Of a DNA stretch of 64,000 nucleotides, positions 29,597 to 37,971 are shown piece by piece. The notes beneath the pieces are model-generated. The model did not search any database. It was not told the origin of the DNA and worked only from the letters and a program-made list of their open reading frames with translations. The stretch comes from Candidatus Woesearchaeota archaeon (GTDB lineage: Archaea > Nanobdellota > Nanobdellia > Woesearchaeales > JAFGLG01). The translations under genes were made by a program, and so were the position numbers. The stretch spans positions 128,451 through 192,450 of the forward strand of contig JAFGLG010000005.1 of assembly GCA_016928155.1 (NCBI GenBank), in the 5' to 3' direction. Position 1 is the stretch's first letter, and every line of letters begins with the position of its first letter.

Positions 29597-30118
29597 ATGG
29601 CACGAATAAGGAAATTTTGCGCATACAGACGCCTTGAAAGGCCTTACACCCGAAAAAGCAAGTACAGGGAGAAGAGCTATGTAAGAGCATCTCCGGTATG
29701 CAAGGTGGTGAGATTCCACATGGGCAACCTGCAAAAGAAATTCCCTTTCTCACTCAGACTTATCTCAAAGAGCAGCCTTCAGATCAGGGACAATGCAATT
29801 GAATCTGCAAGGCAGATCAGCAACAAGGCCCTTGAAAAGAAGCTCGGCAAGACAGGATTCCAGATGATCATCAAAGTCTATCCTCATCACATACTGAGGG
29901 AGAATCCCCTGGCAGCAGGTGCAGGAGCAGACAGGATGAGCACGGGGATGGCCCACAGCTTCGGAAAGGCGATAGGCATCGCAGCCAGGGTGAAGAAAGG
30001 GCAGACACTCATCCATGTTTTTGTCGAGAAAGATCATGTGCCTGTCGCCAAACAGGCCCTGAAGCTCGCAGGATCAAAGCTCCCGTGCTCGACATCCATA
30101 GTGATCGACAAAGCTTGA
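29597..30118 (+). CDS. rpl10e: 50S ribosomal protein L10e (uL16)
   Basis: 173 residues: MARIRKFCAYRRLERPYTR, the KVVRFHMGN block, RDNAIESARQISNKALEK, and HHILRENPLAAGAGADRMSTGM, which reaches the peptidyl-transferase region. The length and motifs are typical of archaeal uL16. A TATA-like CCTTTAAAAAC lies at 29552-29562 and CAGGTAA before the ATG. The MITE lies about 125 bases upstream. Confidence 0.97.
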   Translation: MARIRKFCAYRRLERPYTRKSKYREKSYVRASPVCKVVRFHMGNLQKKFPFSLRLISKSSLQIRDNAIESARQISNKALEKKLGKTGFQMIIKVYPHHILRENPLAAGAGADRMSTGMAHSFGKAIGIAARVKKGQTLIHVFVEKDHVPVAKQALKLAGSKLPCSTSIVIDKA

Positions 30119-30138
30119 GCTTTTAAGAGGTGGAGCAA

Positions 30139-31239
30139 ATGCTTAACAACACATTATTCACTAATATCACACAAGGTTCTCTGGTCAGATATGAATCATA
30201 CCTTTCAAACCCTATTGTGCAGGCAAAATATCTCATGGCACTGTGCATATTTGTCGGCTTCTGGATAATATCTGAAGCAATACTCTTCATCACCAGAAAA
30301 TATGTAGAGGCACTGTTCGCCAAGACAGAGACAGATGTCGATGACAGGCTCATAGCAAAGACAAAGAGGCCCATAGCATGGTGGCTGAGGATAGTGGGCC
30401 TGAGACTCGGCATTTCTTACCTTGCGTATGAAGGGACGTTAGAAGTCATACTTGAAAGATTGCTTGATACATTGCACATAATACTTTTCATGTATATCCT
30501 TATCGCATTATTCAATGCATTCATAGAGTTCTTCGGACACAAATGGGCAAAGAAATCAAAGACCTCACTTGATGATCAGCTTCTGCCATTAGTGCACAGG
30601 ATAATGTCAATAATCATGGCAGTCATCGGAGTCATATGGATAATCAAGACATGGGGAGTCGAGATAACACCCTTCCTTGCATCACTAGGTATTGCCGGCT
30701 TGGCCATATCATTCGCATTTCAGGATGCGCTCAAGAACATCATCGGCGGCGTTGCGCTGATACTTGACAAGAACTTCAACCTGAACGACAGCGTCAGGTT
30801 AAGTTCTGGAGAGACAGGCAGGGTGAGGGAGATAGGCCTCCGCAGCACAAAGATACAATCATGGGATGGCGAACTGATAATAATCCCTAACGGTGTGCTC
30901 TCAAATGCGACCATCTGGAATGTCGATCTCCCCCACAAGAAGCTCAGGGTAGTTGTGAATGCCGGTGTGGCTTATGGCAGCGATATCGACAAGGTCAAGA
31001 AGATCATAATGAAAGAGATCAAGACAGTGAAGGACATTGTCGATGATCCAGCACCTTATATAGAATTTACCGGCATGGGGGACTTTGCATTGAACATTGC
31101 AGTCAAGGTCTGGATACCCAACTCATCGGTCAAGATAGAAGTAAAGGATGAGCTGACAACAAAGATATACAATGCATTCAAGAAGAACAGGATAGAGATA
31201 CCCTTCCCGACAAGGACCATCTATACCAAGAAGGGTTAA
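30139..31239 (+). CDS. Mechanosensitive ion channel, MscS family
   Basis: 366 residues with transmembrane helices at about 25-50, 80-100, 110-135 and 155-180, the pore helix TM3 and hinge (FLASLGIAGLAISFAFQDALKN), the Sm-like beta domain (GETGRVREIGLRSTKI, IIPNGVLSNATIWN), and a C-terminal alpha/beta domain. It releases solutes on hypo-osmotic shock. ATG at 30139 is chosen because GAGGTGGA ends 5 bases upstream; GTG at 30130 is inside that site. It follows L10e by 20 bases. Confidence 0.93.
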   Translation: MLNNTLFTNITQGSLVRYESYLSNPIVQAKYLMALCIFVGFWIISEAILFITRKYVEALFAKTETDVDDRLIAKTKRPIAWWLRIVGLRLGISYLAYEGTLEVILERLLDTLHIILFMYILIALFNAFIEFFGHKWAKKSKTSLDDQLLPLVHRIMSIIMAVIGVIWIIKTWGVEITPFLASLGIAGLAISFAFQDALKNIIGGVALILDKNFNLNDSVRLSSGETGRVREIGLRSTKIQSWDGELIIIPNGVLSNATIWNVDLPHKKLRVVVNAGVAYGSDIDKVKKIIMKEIKTVKDIVDDPAPYIEFTGMGDFALNIAVKVWIPNSSVKIEVKDELTTKIYNAFKKNRIEIPFPTRTIYTKKG

Positions 31240-31270
31240 TTTTTTATATTTAGACATATTCTGATAGGGC

Positions 31271-31441
31271 ATGGACGAGCTAAAAACCAACTTCAAGGTC
31301 CCTGAAGGCCATGTATGCCAGGGCTGTCTTAAGTATGAGCAGTTCGGCCCAAAATGCTGGGTCTACTGGGAGAAGAAGAAGATCTGCACGCACAGGGTCG
31401 TGAATGTGGATGAGCTTTCTATGGAAAAGATGATGAAGTAA
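31271..31441 (+). CDS. Small four-cysteine zinc-binding-like protein
   Basis: 56 residues from ATG 31271 to TAA 31441. The cysteines are arranged C-x2-C (VCQGC), then C (PKCWVYW) and C (KICTHR), which could bind one zinc. A TATA-like TTTTTTATATTTAG lies about 25-30 bases upstream. The 3' end overlaps the convergent HEPN gene by 23 bases. No family is recognised. Confidence 0.65.
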   Translation: MDELKTNFKVPEGHVCQGCLKYEQFGPKCWVYWEKKKICTHRVVNVDELSMEKMMK

Positions 31442-31853
31442 GTCTTGAGTCAATAATCTTCATTAGCTTACTTATAATCTCCTTTAGTTTCTCTTCGTTC
31501 CTCCTAAGATATTCTTTTGGGACAAACCTGCCCTCATAAACCACCTGATTCCTCTTTATGCGCATTTGATCAATCAGGGCTATCTCAGATTCAATGAAGT
31601 CATTATAAAACTTACCAAGATACAGGACCAGTGCCTCATGACTTACTGTCTTGAATCCATCTATGGCCATCAGCGCAACAATCAACTCCTTAATAATCTT
31701 ATAATATTTCTCAACAACTAAAGAAGGATATCTATCATGATCAATATTATTGGCTTCGATCCTGGCATTAGCCATCTTTAAAATGGATCTGGACTTTGCT
31801 ATGTCAGGAGAGACCTTATAAACCATATGCTCAATATCATTCCATGTTTTCAT
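31419..31853 (-). CDS. HEPN-domain toxin of an MNT-HEPN pair
   Basis: 144 residues, all helical. The C-terminal RNQVVYEG is an Rx4-6H-type HEPN motif with Tyr in the His position, a variant common in MNT-associated HEPN proteins. A hydrophobic core helix (KYYKIIKELIVALMAI) contacts the partner in this family. It is encoded 66 bases after the HTH-MNT gene and on the same strand. HEPN toxins act as RNases and the MNT partner neutralises them by AMPylation or binding. Confidence 0.75.
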   Translation of the reverse strand: MKTWNDIEHMVYKVSPDIAKSRSILKMANARIEANNIDHDRYPSLVVEKYYKIIKELIVALMAIDGFKTVSHEALVLYLGKFYNDFIESEIALIDQMRIKRNQVVYEGRFVPKEYLRRNEEKLKEIISKLMKIIDSRLTSSSFP

Positions 31854-31918
31854 GATTGATAAAGATAATCAGAATTATTATGCCTTTTGCAGATTTATCG
31901 AGCAGAAATCTTCAAAAA

Positions 31919-32440
31919 TCACAGCATATCCAGGTATCCTGAAAGAACAATTCCATTTGCCAAAGAATTTCGGAATTCTTCTGAAAGTTCTTTAGGATTT
32001 TCGGCGAAGAAAAGATTTATATCTCTATTTAGTGTTTTTTCGTACTGGGACAAATCCATGTCCTGTTCTTTTGCCTGAAGGAAAATATCAATATCGCTCC
32101 CTTCATGATCCTGACCCTTTGATGCAGAGCCGAACAAGAGAATCACATTTGGATGAAGACTATCATTCAGATGCTCTATCAATCCGGTCTCATGCAGCCT
32201 TAGGATCATGTCATTTCTCTTGTATAACTGGAATCTTTCTTCAGGATTTGCTTTATAGCTCGGGTATGTCGTGACCTTTTGTTTTCTTATGAAGCCATCC
32301 TTCTCCAATGCCTTCAGATGATTCCTGACTGTGGGCAGTGTGAGGTTTGTCTTTCTGCAGACCTCTCTTATCTGGAATAATCCGGTGGGATAATCAAAGA
32401 ATAAACGCAGGATCCTGTATCTGGTATAATTTTGTATCAT
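31919..32440 (-). CDS. HTH-MNT antitoxin: winged helix fused to a minimal nucleotidyltransferase
   Basis: Residues 1-70 are a winged helix (FQIREVCRKTNLTLPTVRNHLKALEKDGFI). Residues 95-120 carry the nucleotidyltransferase signature LLFGSASKGQDHEGSDIDIF (GS...DxD). This is the antitoxin of a type VII-like MNT-HEPN system, and its HTH suggests autoregulation. A TATA box (CCTTTATAAACAAC, reverse strand, about 32460-32473) lies about 25 bases before the ATG. Confidence 0.85.
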   Translation of the reverse strand: MIQNYTRYRILRLFFDYPTGLFQIREVCRKTNLTLPTVRNHLKALEKDGFIRKQKVTTYPSYKANPEERFQLYKRNDMILRLHETGLIEHLNDSLHPNVILLFGSASKGQDHEGSDIDIFLQAKEQDMDLSQYEKTLNRDINLFFAENPKELSEEFRNSLANGIVLSGYLDML

Positions 32441-32519
32441 GTGATATAGAAATGTAGCAGTTGTTTATAAAGGTTTTGATTTTCCCTGAAAATATTTTTG
32501 AAAAACAGGTGCTGAAGAA

Positions 32520-32843
32520 CTATTGATTCATCTCTGCCTTTGCTCTGTTTTTCTCATGCACATCCTGTCTTGTTGTTTGCCAATAAAGATCCTTGAATTT
32601 TCTTGCTGATGGATTTGACATGTCAAGCCTGAACATCTTTGCCTTGCCGACTCTTCTTGTCATTTTGACAATGCCTGCTGATTCCAGCTTGCTCCAGAAC
32701 AATTTCAGAGTAGAATAACCGACACCTGAAAGGCTTGAAATGTCTGTCATGCTGTAGTCAAATTCCTCATTGACAACCAAGAAATCCATGACTCTAAGAA
32801 TCGGGGAATCTCCAAAAATCTCTAGGAATATTGATTTATGCAT
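32520..32843 (-). CDS. Winged-helix regulator, paralogue of the 12236 protein
   Basis: 107 residues: FGDSPILRVMDFLVVNEEFD, a helix-turn-helix (TDISSLSGVGYSTLKLFWSKL) and a wing with RRVGKAKMFRLD. The same layout is seen at 12236-12580. It lies between two MNT-HEPN pairs on the same strand. Its role in regulating them is inferred from position only. Confidence 0.7.
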   Translation of the reverse strand: MHKSIFLEIFGDSPILRVMDFLVVNEEFDYSMTDISSLSGVGYSTLKLFWSKLESAGIVKMTRRVGKAKMFRLDMSNPSARKFKDLYWQTTRQDVHEKNRAKAEMNQ

Positions 32844-32912
32844 AACATTTGGAGGATGAGTTCGGTATATAAATATTACTATCTTTGGCTTTTAATGGCT
32901 ATTTCTAAAAAT

Positions 32913-33434
32913 TTAATTTTGGCTTTCTAATATCTGTTTAGCTTTGTTGACAAACATGATTGACTTAATCCTTAATTGCTCAACCAAAGATTTGTCAAAC
33001 ACGTATCTTGTTGAGTATGTTGCCTCTTCTCGCTTTAATTTTGACTGCACATAAAATAAAAGATCATGATAATCAAAGAATAGACTGTTTATCAGAGCTA
33101 TGTCCTCTGCATCAATTCCCTGGTTATGATATTCCTTAATCAACACACAGAGAGTGGCATCATGACTCTTGGTCCTGTAACCTTTCTTGCTCAGGAGCGC
33201 CATGGCTGCCTGATATGCTGCATAATAGCAACCTACAACACACCAGTCATGATAACCTAACTTCAGGTTGTCTTTAATGAATCTCAGATTATGCTCTGCC
33301 TTGGCTTGATGACCTTTGATGAGAGCTTTATCTTCTGGCTGCATGACCAAGATATTCTTCCTTTGGTAAGTCCTAATTTTATTTTCCAACAGTTTAGGAT
33401 CATCTATCATCTTATTGAAGTCAAACAGCTTCAT
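32913..33434 (-). CDS. HEPN-domain toxin of the second MNT-HEPN pair
   Basis: 173 residues from MKLFDFNKM. The helical bundle has YHDWCVVGCYYAAYQAAMALL, the classic HEPN helix, and the C-terminal LKREEATYS, an R-x4-Y variant of the active-site motif. ATG at 33434 is chosen; a longer frame to 33461 would lengthen the overlap with the antitoxin. It overlaps the upstream HTH-MNT gene by 14 bases, so translation is coupled. Confidence 0.8.
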   Translation of the reverse strand: MKLFDFNKMIDDPKLLENKIRTYQRKNILVMQPEDKALIKGHQAKAEHNLRFIKDNLKLGYHDWCVVGCYYAAYQAAMALLSKKGYRTKSHDATLCVLIKEYHNQGIDAEDIALINSLFFDYHDLLFYVQSKLKREEATYSTRYVFDKSLVEQLRIKSIMFVNKAKQILESQN

Positions 33435-34014
33435 TATAATAAACCTCATAGAAGAACACATGATTCGTTATCGGGTAACCTGTGTTAAGGGCAGACTGCA
33501 CAACATAATCCTGCTTCATCCTCAGTTCTGTCTTGAAATCAAGAAAAGTCATCTGGAAAACATTGATCCTTATGGCAGTCTGCGACTCGGCATATCTTTC
33601 TGCATTGCCTGTGTCCATTTTTTTATTAGTAATCAACAATAAATCAATATCAGAATCTTCGGTGTAGGTCCCTTTTGCAGTGGAACCGAACAGGAATGCT
33701 ATGACCGGCTTCTCAGTGAGCTTGTCAAGAAAACATGCTATTGCATTCTTCCTTATGCTTGGTAGCATGCTTAACCTCTCGACATCAAACAGGGTGAATA
33801 ATGCAAAGGTCTTGAGATTTTTCTTTGATGAATATTTCTTGAGATTTGCATCCTTTCTTGATGTGAGAAATCCCTCTTTCTCCAACTGGTTGAGGAATCT
33901 TGATGCGCTGTTCTCATTCAATCCTGTCCTTCTAGCAATCTCTCTCAGATGAAAGCTCTTATCCGTATTCCTGTAAAAGAGATACATAATCTTTGAGGTC
34001 CCTATTGTTTTCAT
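33421..34014 (-). CDS. HTH-MNT antitoxin of the second pair
   Basis: 197 residues. The winged helix (SFHLREIARRTGLNENSASRFLNQL) occupies 20-60, and the nucleotidyltransferase has FLFGSTAKGTYTEDSDIDLL near 110-130. The ATG lies beside the palindrome TTTAAAC-GATT-GTTTAAA (34017-34034), a likely autoregulatory operator. The pair differs in sequence from the 31919 pair, so it is not a recent duplication. Confidence 0.85.
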   Translation of the reverse strand: MKTIGTSKIMYLFYRNTDKSFHLREIARRTGLNENSASRFLNQLEKEGFLTSRKDANLKKYSSKKNLKTFALFTLFDVERLSMLPSIRKNAIACFLDKLTEKPVIAFLFGSTAKGTYTEDSDIDLLLITNKKMDTGNAERYAESQTAIRINVFQMTFLDFKTELRMKQDYVVQSALNTGYPITNHVFFYEVYYNEAV

Positions 34015-34016
34015 TT

Positions 34017-34034
34017 TTTAAACGATTGTTTAAA
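34017..34034. promoter_or_regulatory. Palindromic operator upstream of the second HTH-MNT gene
   Basis: TTTAAAC-GATT-GTTTAAA is a perfect 7-bp inverted repeat beginning 3 bases before the ATG at 34014 (reverse strand). It fits autoregulation by the winged helix of the adjacent antitoxin. The 232-base gap up to 34247 is otherwise extremely A/T-rich, with TATA-like runs for both directions, and I see no gene in it. Confidence 0.6.
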
Positions 34035-34246
34035 TATTTTAAACATTTATATATTTTATTGTTTCTATCTGGGATACGAAGCTTAATAAGATTATATGAG
34101 AAAAATCCGAAAATTATCCGAAATGTTGATATTAATTAAATTAGTATATTATTGTGGATTTCTTATACCCCTATTTATAAATGTTTTAGTTACTTGTTAG
34201 TGATTAACAGCGAAAACTATAAATACCTGAGAGTCTTAAAAGCAGT

Positions 34247-34822
34247 ATGCTTGAATCATATCTGAACCAAGAATGCAACAGGAGAGGTTTTCTGACTGGA
34301 CTAGCTAAACTTGCAGGCGGAGCAGCAATTGCAGCAACAGGACTGGATCTGCTAGCATCAGAAGCAGAGGCTGGAGAAAATTATTTTGGAACAAAAAGAC
34401 CAGATCAAGAGTTATATGATATAATCAGTAACCTCAATCCAGAAAGGATGGAACAATTGAATGAACAGCAGAAATATAATCAAGTAGTTACCGAGCTCAA
34501 AGCTCCTCTTGAAAAGGCATTGAGATATGATTTGCAAAGCCTAGGAACATCAGAGAAGAAGAAACTTGCATATGCATTCAATAGTTATGGTATTGGAAAG
34601 AATGCAAGTTTGAATACAACAAAATTCAAATATGGAAATGAATTTATAATTGCCACTATCCTAAGTCCGGAGGTAAGCACTTTTTGGTACAGCCTCGCAG
34701 GGTATTACATGGCATCTGGAGACAATAAATCTGCAGTACCTTGCCTTAAGAAATTTGTTTCTCTTGAACCAAATGATAAAAGAACGCCAAGAATTCTAGA
34801 TTGGATAGAAAAAAATTCATAA
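34247..34822 (+). CDS. Tat-exported protein with a C-terminal TPR-like segment
   Basis: 191 residues. NRRGFLTGLAKLAGG is a twin-arginine signal followed by a hydrophobic stretch and an AEAG-type cleavage site around residue 43. The mature part is helical and ends in a TPR-like helix pair (SLAGYYMASGDNKSAVPCLKKF). A TATA-like AACTATAAATACC lies about 25 bases upstream. Export in folded form is implied by the signal. Function unknown. Confidence 0.7.
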   Translation: MLESYLNQECNRRGFLTGLAKLAGGAAIAATGLDLLASEAEAGENYFGTKRPDQELYDIISNLNPERMEQLNEQQKYNQVVTELKAPLEKALRYDLQSLGTSEKKKLAYAFNSYGIGKNASLNTTKFKYGNEFIIATILSPEVSTFWYSLAGYYMASGDNKSAVPCLKKFVSLEPNDKRTPRILDWIEKNS

Positions 34823-34874
34823 AAATCAGGTTTTCTTAATAATATTTTTAAATAAAAGCTGTCCAATAGCACAT

Positions 34875-36938
34875 ATGATCTGTAAAAAAGGGGTAATAGT
34901 ACTAATTATTGTTCTATTACTATGTATAATAATCCATGCACAGGAACCTTGTAATCCAGCATTTGAGGATTGTCCAGATGAAGATGTCGATTACGAATCT
35001 GAAGACACATGGCAGGATCCGAATAATTATGGAGCAGCTACTTCTTCTCAAGTAGGGTATGCACTTCAGAATGGATGGATAAGTGCAGGCAATATCCAGC
35101 ACCTGACAGTTGATCAACTCAGAGCTAATCTTAATAATCTTGATGCACCACATATTAATGGACTCACACAGACTCAGATAATGGGTTTCACAGGACCAGA
35201 AGTCTCAAACATCTACTATAGCATGCAAACAAACAGATACCAAGAGCTAACATCACCACAACTCACCCACCTCATGGACAATGGAATGATATTCAACAAC
35301 CCATCCGGCTTCAACCCACAGGATTACAATGCAAATGCCTTGAATTCAGCATGGCAGCAGCACTACAATAATCCTGGACTCTATGTGAATGTAGGCACAG
35401 CAGGGAACGTGGGAATGACAAGGACAGCAACCCAGACAGGGAATCATGATGTGATGAATATCGATGGCAACACAATATACCTGGACACATTCAATCTCTA
35501 TGATCACAGCATCAGCTCAGCAGGCAGCCAATGGATCATAATAGATGATGTCATGTTCAAGAATGTAAAGAACCTGATGAGAAGCGACAGGAACTGCAAC
35601 AATGACAACTGCCTGAATGCAGACAGCGCAGAAGAGATAAGGATACCGAATGCGAGAGGCAGGGCAGAGGCACAGGTCTCCAAGGATATCACAATAGACT
35701 CAGACCATGAATACTATCTCAGCGAAGTGCAGCTCTTGGATGACAATGGCATCGTGCTGAAAGATGGGAAAGAGATCACATCCGCAAACACGCTGTTCTT
35801 TGCAGGAGAGAGCTCAAGCTTTGATGTGCTCTCAATATCCAGCGTGAGGAACTTTAATACAACCTACCTATATGATACCGCATTCCTCACAGACCTGGGG
35901 GGCCTCATAACAACAGACCAGGACATCCTCCCGAGTGTCAGGGATTTTGAGTATTATTTCGGAGAAGACATAGATGGCGAAAGATATGACATGGTATGCA
36001 ACAAAGACAACAACCAAATCCTGCTGCATAACCATCTTCCAGGAAGCGGTAGAGAGATCCTCATCGACTGCGATAAGGATGGGGTGATCAATGCATCCCT
36101 AAGCGAACAGGAAACAAACCTGATGATAGATGAAAAATCCACCATCACGATAAAGACAGACAATACAAGAAAGATAGAGTTCAATCCGAACAAGACAATA
36201 CCCAATCTAAGCAGTGTGATGAGAATAATAGCAGCGCCCACACCTAATTACTATTTCCTGAATGGGATCATGAAATATCAGAACAACAACATCAAGGAAG
36301 AGATAAATGTGGGAGATGCCCTGAATTCAGTAGAGATTGACCTCAACTTTGGATTCAAGTGCATGCAGCTGAGCAGGAATGCAATTTACTATTATTATGG
36401 GGATGATTACAGCACATTTTCCATAAGGAATCCATCTTACAATCCAGAAGAGCATTACTCAATCTGCCTCAAGAAAGCAGATGGAGACCTGCTTGGAGGA
36501 GAATCACAGGTCGATTTCCTGCAGAAACAGATGTTCTTCAAGGGCTATGCCGAGGCAAACAAGTTCGTGTTCGCGCCCAGCAAAGAGATAATCTCGCATC
36601 TTCTGCTCCCCATCTACCAGGGGTATTCAGATAACAGGATAGGCATGCAGTTCGACAATGAGCTCCACTTCGTGGAGAACAGCTATGCGACAGGAGAGAG
36701 GACATCCAATTCCAGCATGATAAACTCAGGTTATTTCACAATATTCGAGAGAGACCATAGGTATGTGAGAGTGAATCAGGCGCCTTACTCATCAGCTATA
36801 AAGAGCTACAGCGCAAGCTATGATGACTCACAGATAATCATTGGATATGACCTGATCCAATACAAGGACAATTATGTCAGGGTCATAAGAGAAGATAACA
36901 ACAAACAACAATATGAGAGATGGCTGGCAGATGGATAG
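34875..36938 (+). CDS. Large secreted protein of unknown function
   Basis: 687 residues with a signal peptide (VIVLIIVLLLCIIIHA). Residues 50-150 contain degenerate leucine-based repeats around LTVDQLRANLNNL, LTQTQIMGF and LTSPQLTHLM. The remainder is beta-rich and Asn/Asp-rich, with a calcium-loop-like CDKDGVINAS near 405. Its final 8 bases overlap the next gene. No enzymatic motif is recognised; an adhesin or envelope role is inferred. Confidence 0.65.
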   Translation: MICKKGVIVLIIVLLLCIIIHAQEPCNPAFEDCPDEDVDYESEDTWQDPNNYGAATSSQVGYALQNGWISAGNIQHLTVDQLRANLNNLDAPHINGLTQTQIMGFTGPEVSNIYYSMQTNRYQELTSPQLTHLMDNGMIFNNPSGFNPQDYNANALNSAWQQHYNNPGLYVNVGTAGNVGMTRTATQTGNHDVMNIDGNTIYLDTFNLYDHSISSAGSQWIIIDDVMFKNVKNLMRSDRNCNNDNCLNADSAEEIRIPNARGRAEAQVSKDITIDSDHEYYLSEVQLLDDNGIVLKDGKEITSANTLFFAGESSSFDVLSISSVRNFNTTYLYDTAFLTDLGGLITTDQDILPSVRDFEYYFGEDIDGERYDMVCNKDNNQILLHNHLPGSGREILIDCDKDGVINASLSEQETNLMIDEKSTITIKTDNTRKIEFNPNKTIPNLSSVMRIIAAPTPNYYFLNGIMKYQNNNIKEEINVGDALNSVEIDLNFGFKCMQLSRNAIYYYYGDDYSTFSIRNPSYNPEEHYSICLKKADGDLLGGESQVDFLQKQMFFKGYAEANKFVFAPSKEIISHLLLPIYQGYSDNRIGMQFDNELHFVENSYATGERTSNSSMINSGYFTIFERDHRYVRVNQAPYSSAIKSYSASYDDSQIIIGYDLIQYKDNYVRVIREDNNKQQYERWLADG

Positions 36939-37650
36939 GAAGGGACAGATAACAATATGGATGATATTCGGAATTGTCATTATAGCAGTGCTCGCAATAA
37001 CCATCTTCCTATGGGGCATGAGAGAATTCGGGGACAAACCAGAGCTGAACAGGTATGAGATACAATTGTTCACAGAGAGATGCCTCAAGGATACAGGAGA
37101 AAGCGCCCTCAAGAAGATCGGACTGCAAGGGACATATCTCCACCCGACAGATCATGTGGAGACAGAGTTCGGAAAAGTCGGGTACCTGTCAAGAAACGGA
37201 GAGAATGTCAACAGGACCTTGATCAATATCGAGCGTGACATCGCAGAGCATGTCATTGAGAACTTCGATATCTGCACTGGAAATTATTCTGTGTTCAAGC
37301 AGAAAGGACTGAAGATAAAGCAAGGAGATAAATATCTATCAGTCGGATTCGGCGAATATGCGACAATATTCACACTCAACTATCCAGTATCATTCATCCT
37401 CGCAAATTCTACTTTCAGCTTTGAGAGATTCGAGACAGAAGTGCCGATAAGGTTCAAAACACTGTTCAGCTATGCCCTTGGAGTCAAGGATCCAGACCTT
37501 ATAGACATGACATATCTCGGCGACCTTGATGTCAACACCACAGTCCTTGATTACAACACATCAAAAGTGTATGTCTTTGATGATTCCTTATCAGAGATAA
37601 GATCAGAAGAGAGGCTGAAGAGCTATAAGCTGGCGTTTGCTGTGAAGTAA
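36931..37650 (+). CDS. Pilin-like or signal-anchored protein
   Basis: 239 residues from MDRKGQIT at 36931. The DRKGQ motif followed by the hydrophobic helix IWMIFGIVIIAVLAITIFL resembles an archaeal class III signal. The exterior part has two cysteines (ERCLKD, DICTGN) and is mostly beta. It overlaps the preceding secreted-protein gene, so both are probably cotranscribed and assembled at the cell surface. Confidence 0.6.
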   Translation: MDRKGQITIWMIFGIVIIAVLAITIFLWGMREFGDKPELNRYEIQLFTERCLKDTGESALKKIGLQGTYLHPTDHVETEFGKVGYLSRNGENVNRTLINIERDIAEHVIENFDICTGNYSVFKQKGLKIKQGDKYLSVGFGEYATIFTLNYPVSFILANSTFSFERFETEVPIRFKTLFSYALGVKDPDLIDMTYLGDLDVNTTVLDYNTSKVYVFDDSLSEIRSEERLKSYKLAFAVK

Positions 37651-37820
37651 GAAGATTTGAATATTTCATATTTGTCATCGAAAAATATCTGATTCTATTG
37701 AAAATAAACTTGTTTTTTTCTGGAAAGAGATATTAAACTATATCTTCTTATAAAATAAAGAAAAAACCATGGTGGCTTGCACCTTGGTGAAATCCTCCGA
37801 TTGAAAAAGAAAAGCAAAGA

Positions 37821-37830
37821 TATTATTTAA
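37821..37830 (+). promoter_or_regulatory. TATA element of the tRNA-Phe-like gene
   Basis: TATTATTTAA lies 20-29 bases before the first acceptor base at 37850, so transcription should begin at or just before the tRNA 5' end. This supports the odd tRNA being expressed. Confidence 0.6.
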
Positions 37831-37849
37831 TGCTTTCGGTTTAGGCAAT

Positions 37850-37963
37850 GGCGTGGTGGCTCAACCTGGTACAGCGCCAGGCTGAAGCCCTGGTGAGATC
37901 CTCCGATCTCATGCGGGTTCAAATACTCTTGACCCCTTGAGTTTGGAAATCCCGCCCGCGCCG
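37850..37963 (+). tRNA. tRNA-Phe-like gene (GAA) with enlarged variable arm and T-loop insertion
   Basis: Acceptor GGCGTGG/CCGCGCC pairs over 7 bp. The D arm is GCT/AGC, the anticodon stem CCAGG/CCTGG closes loop CTGAAGC (anticodon GAA, 37884-37886), and the T stem is GCGGG/CCCGC. Two oddities: a 19-base variable region folding as TGAGATC-CTCC-GATCTCA, and about 26 extra bases in the T loop (37921-37950) that form a hairpin around ACTC/GAGT and look like a non-canonical intron. The discriminator is G, not the A usual for phenylalanine. A TATA element (TATTATTTAA, 37821-37830) sits 20-29 bases upstream. Identity is therefore provisional. Confidence 0.6.
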
Positions 37964-37971
37964 CCTAAAAC

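Noticed and set aside
34035-34246. Replication origin in the A/T-rich gap
   Set aside because: High A/T content but no origin-recognition-box repeats and no orc1/cdc6 gene nearby.
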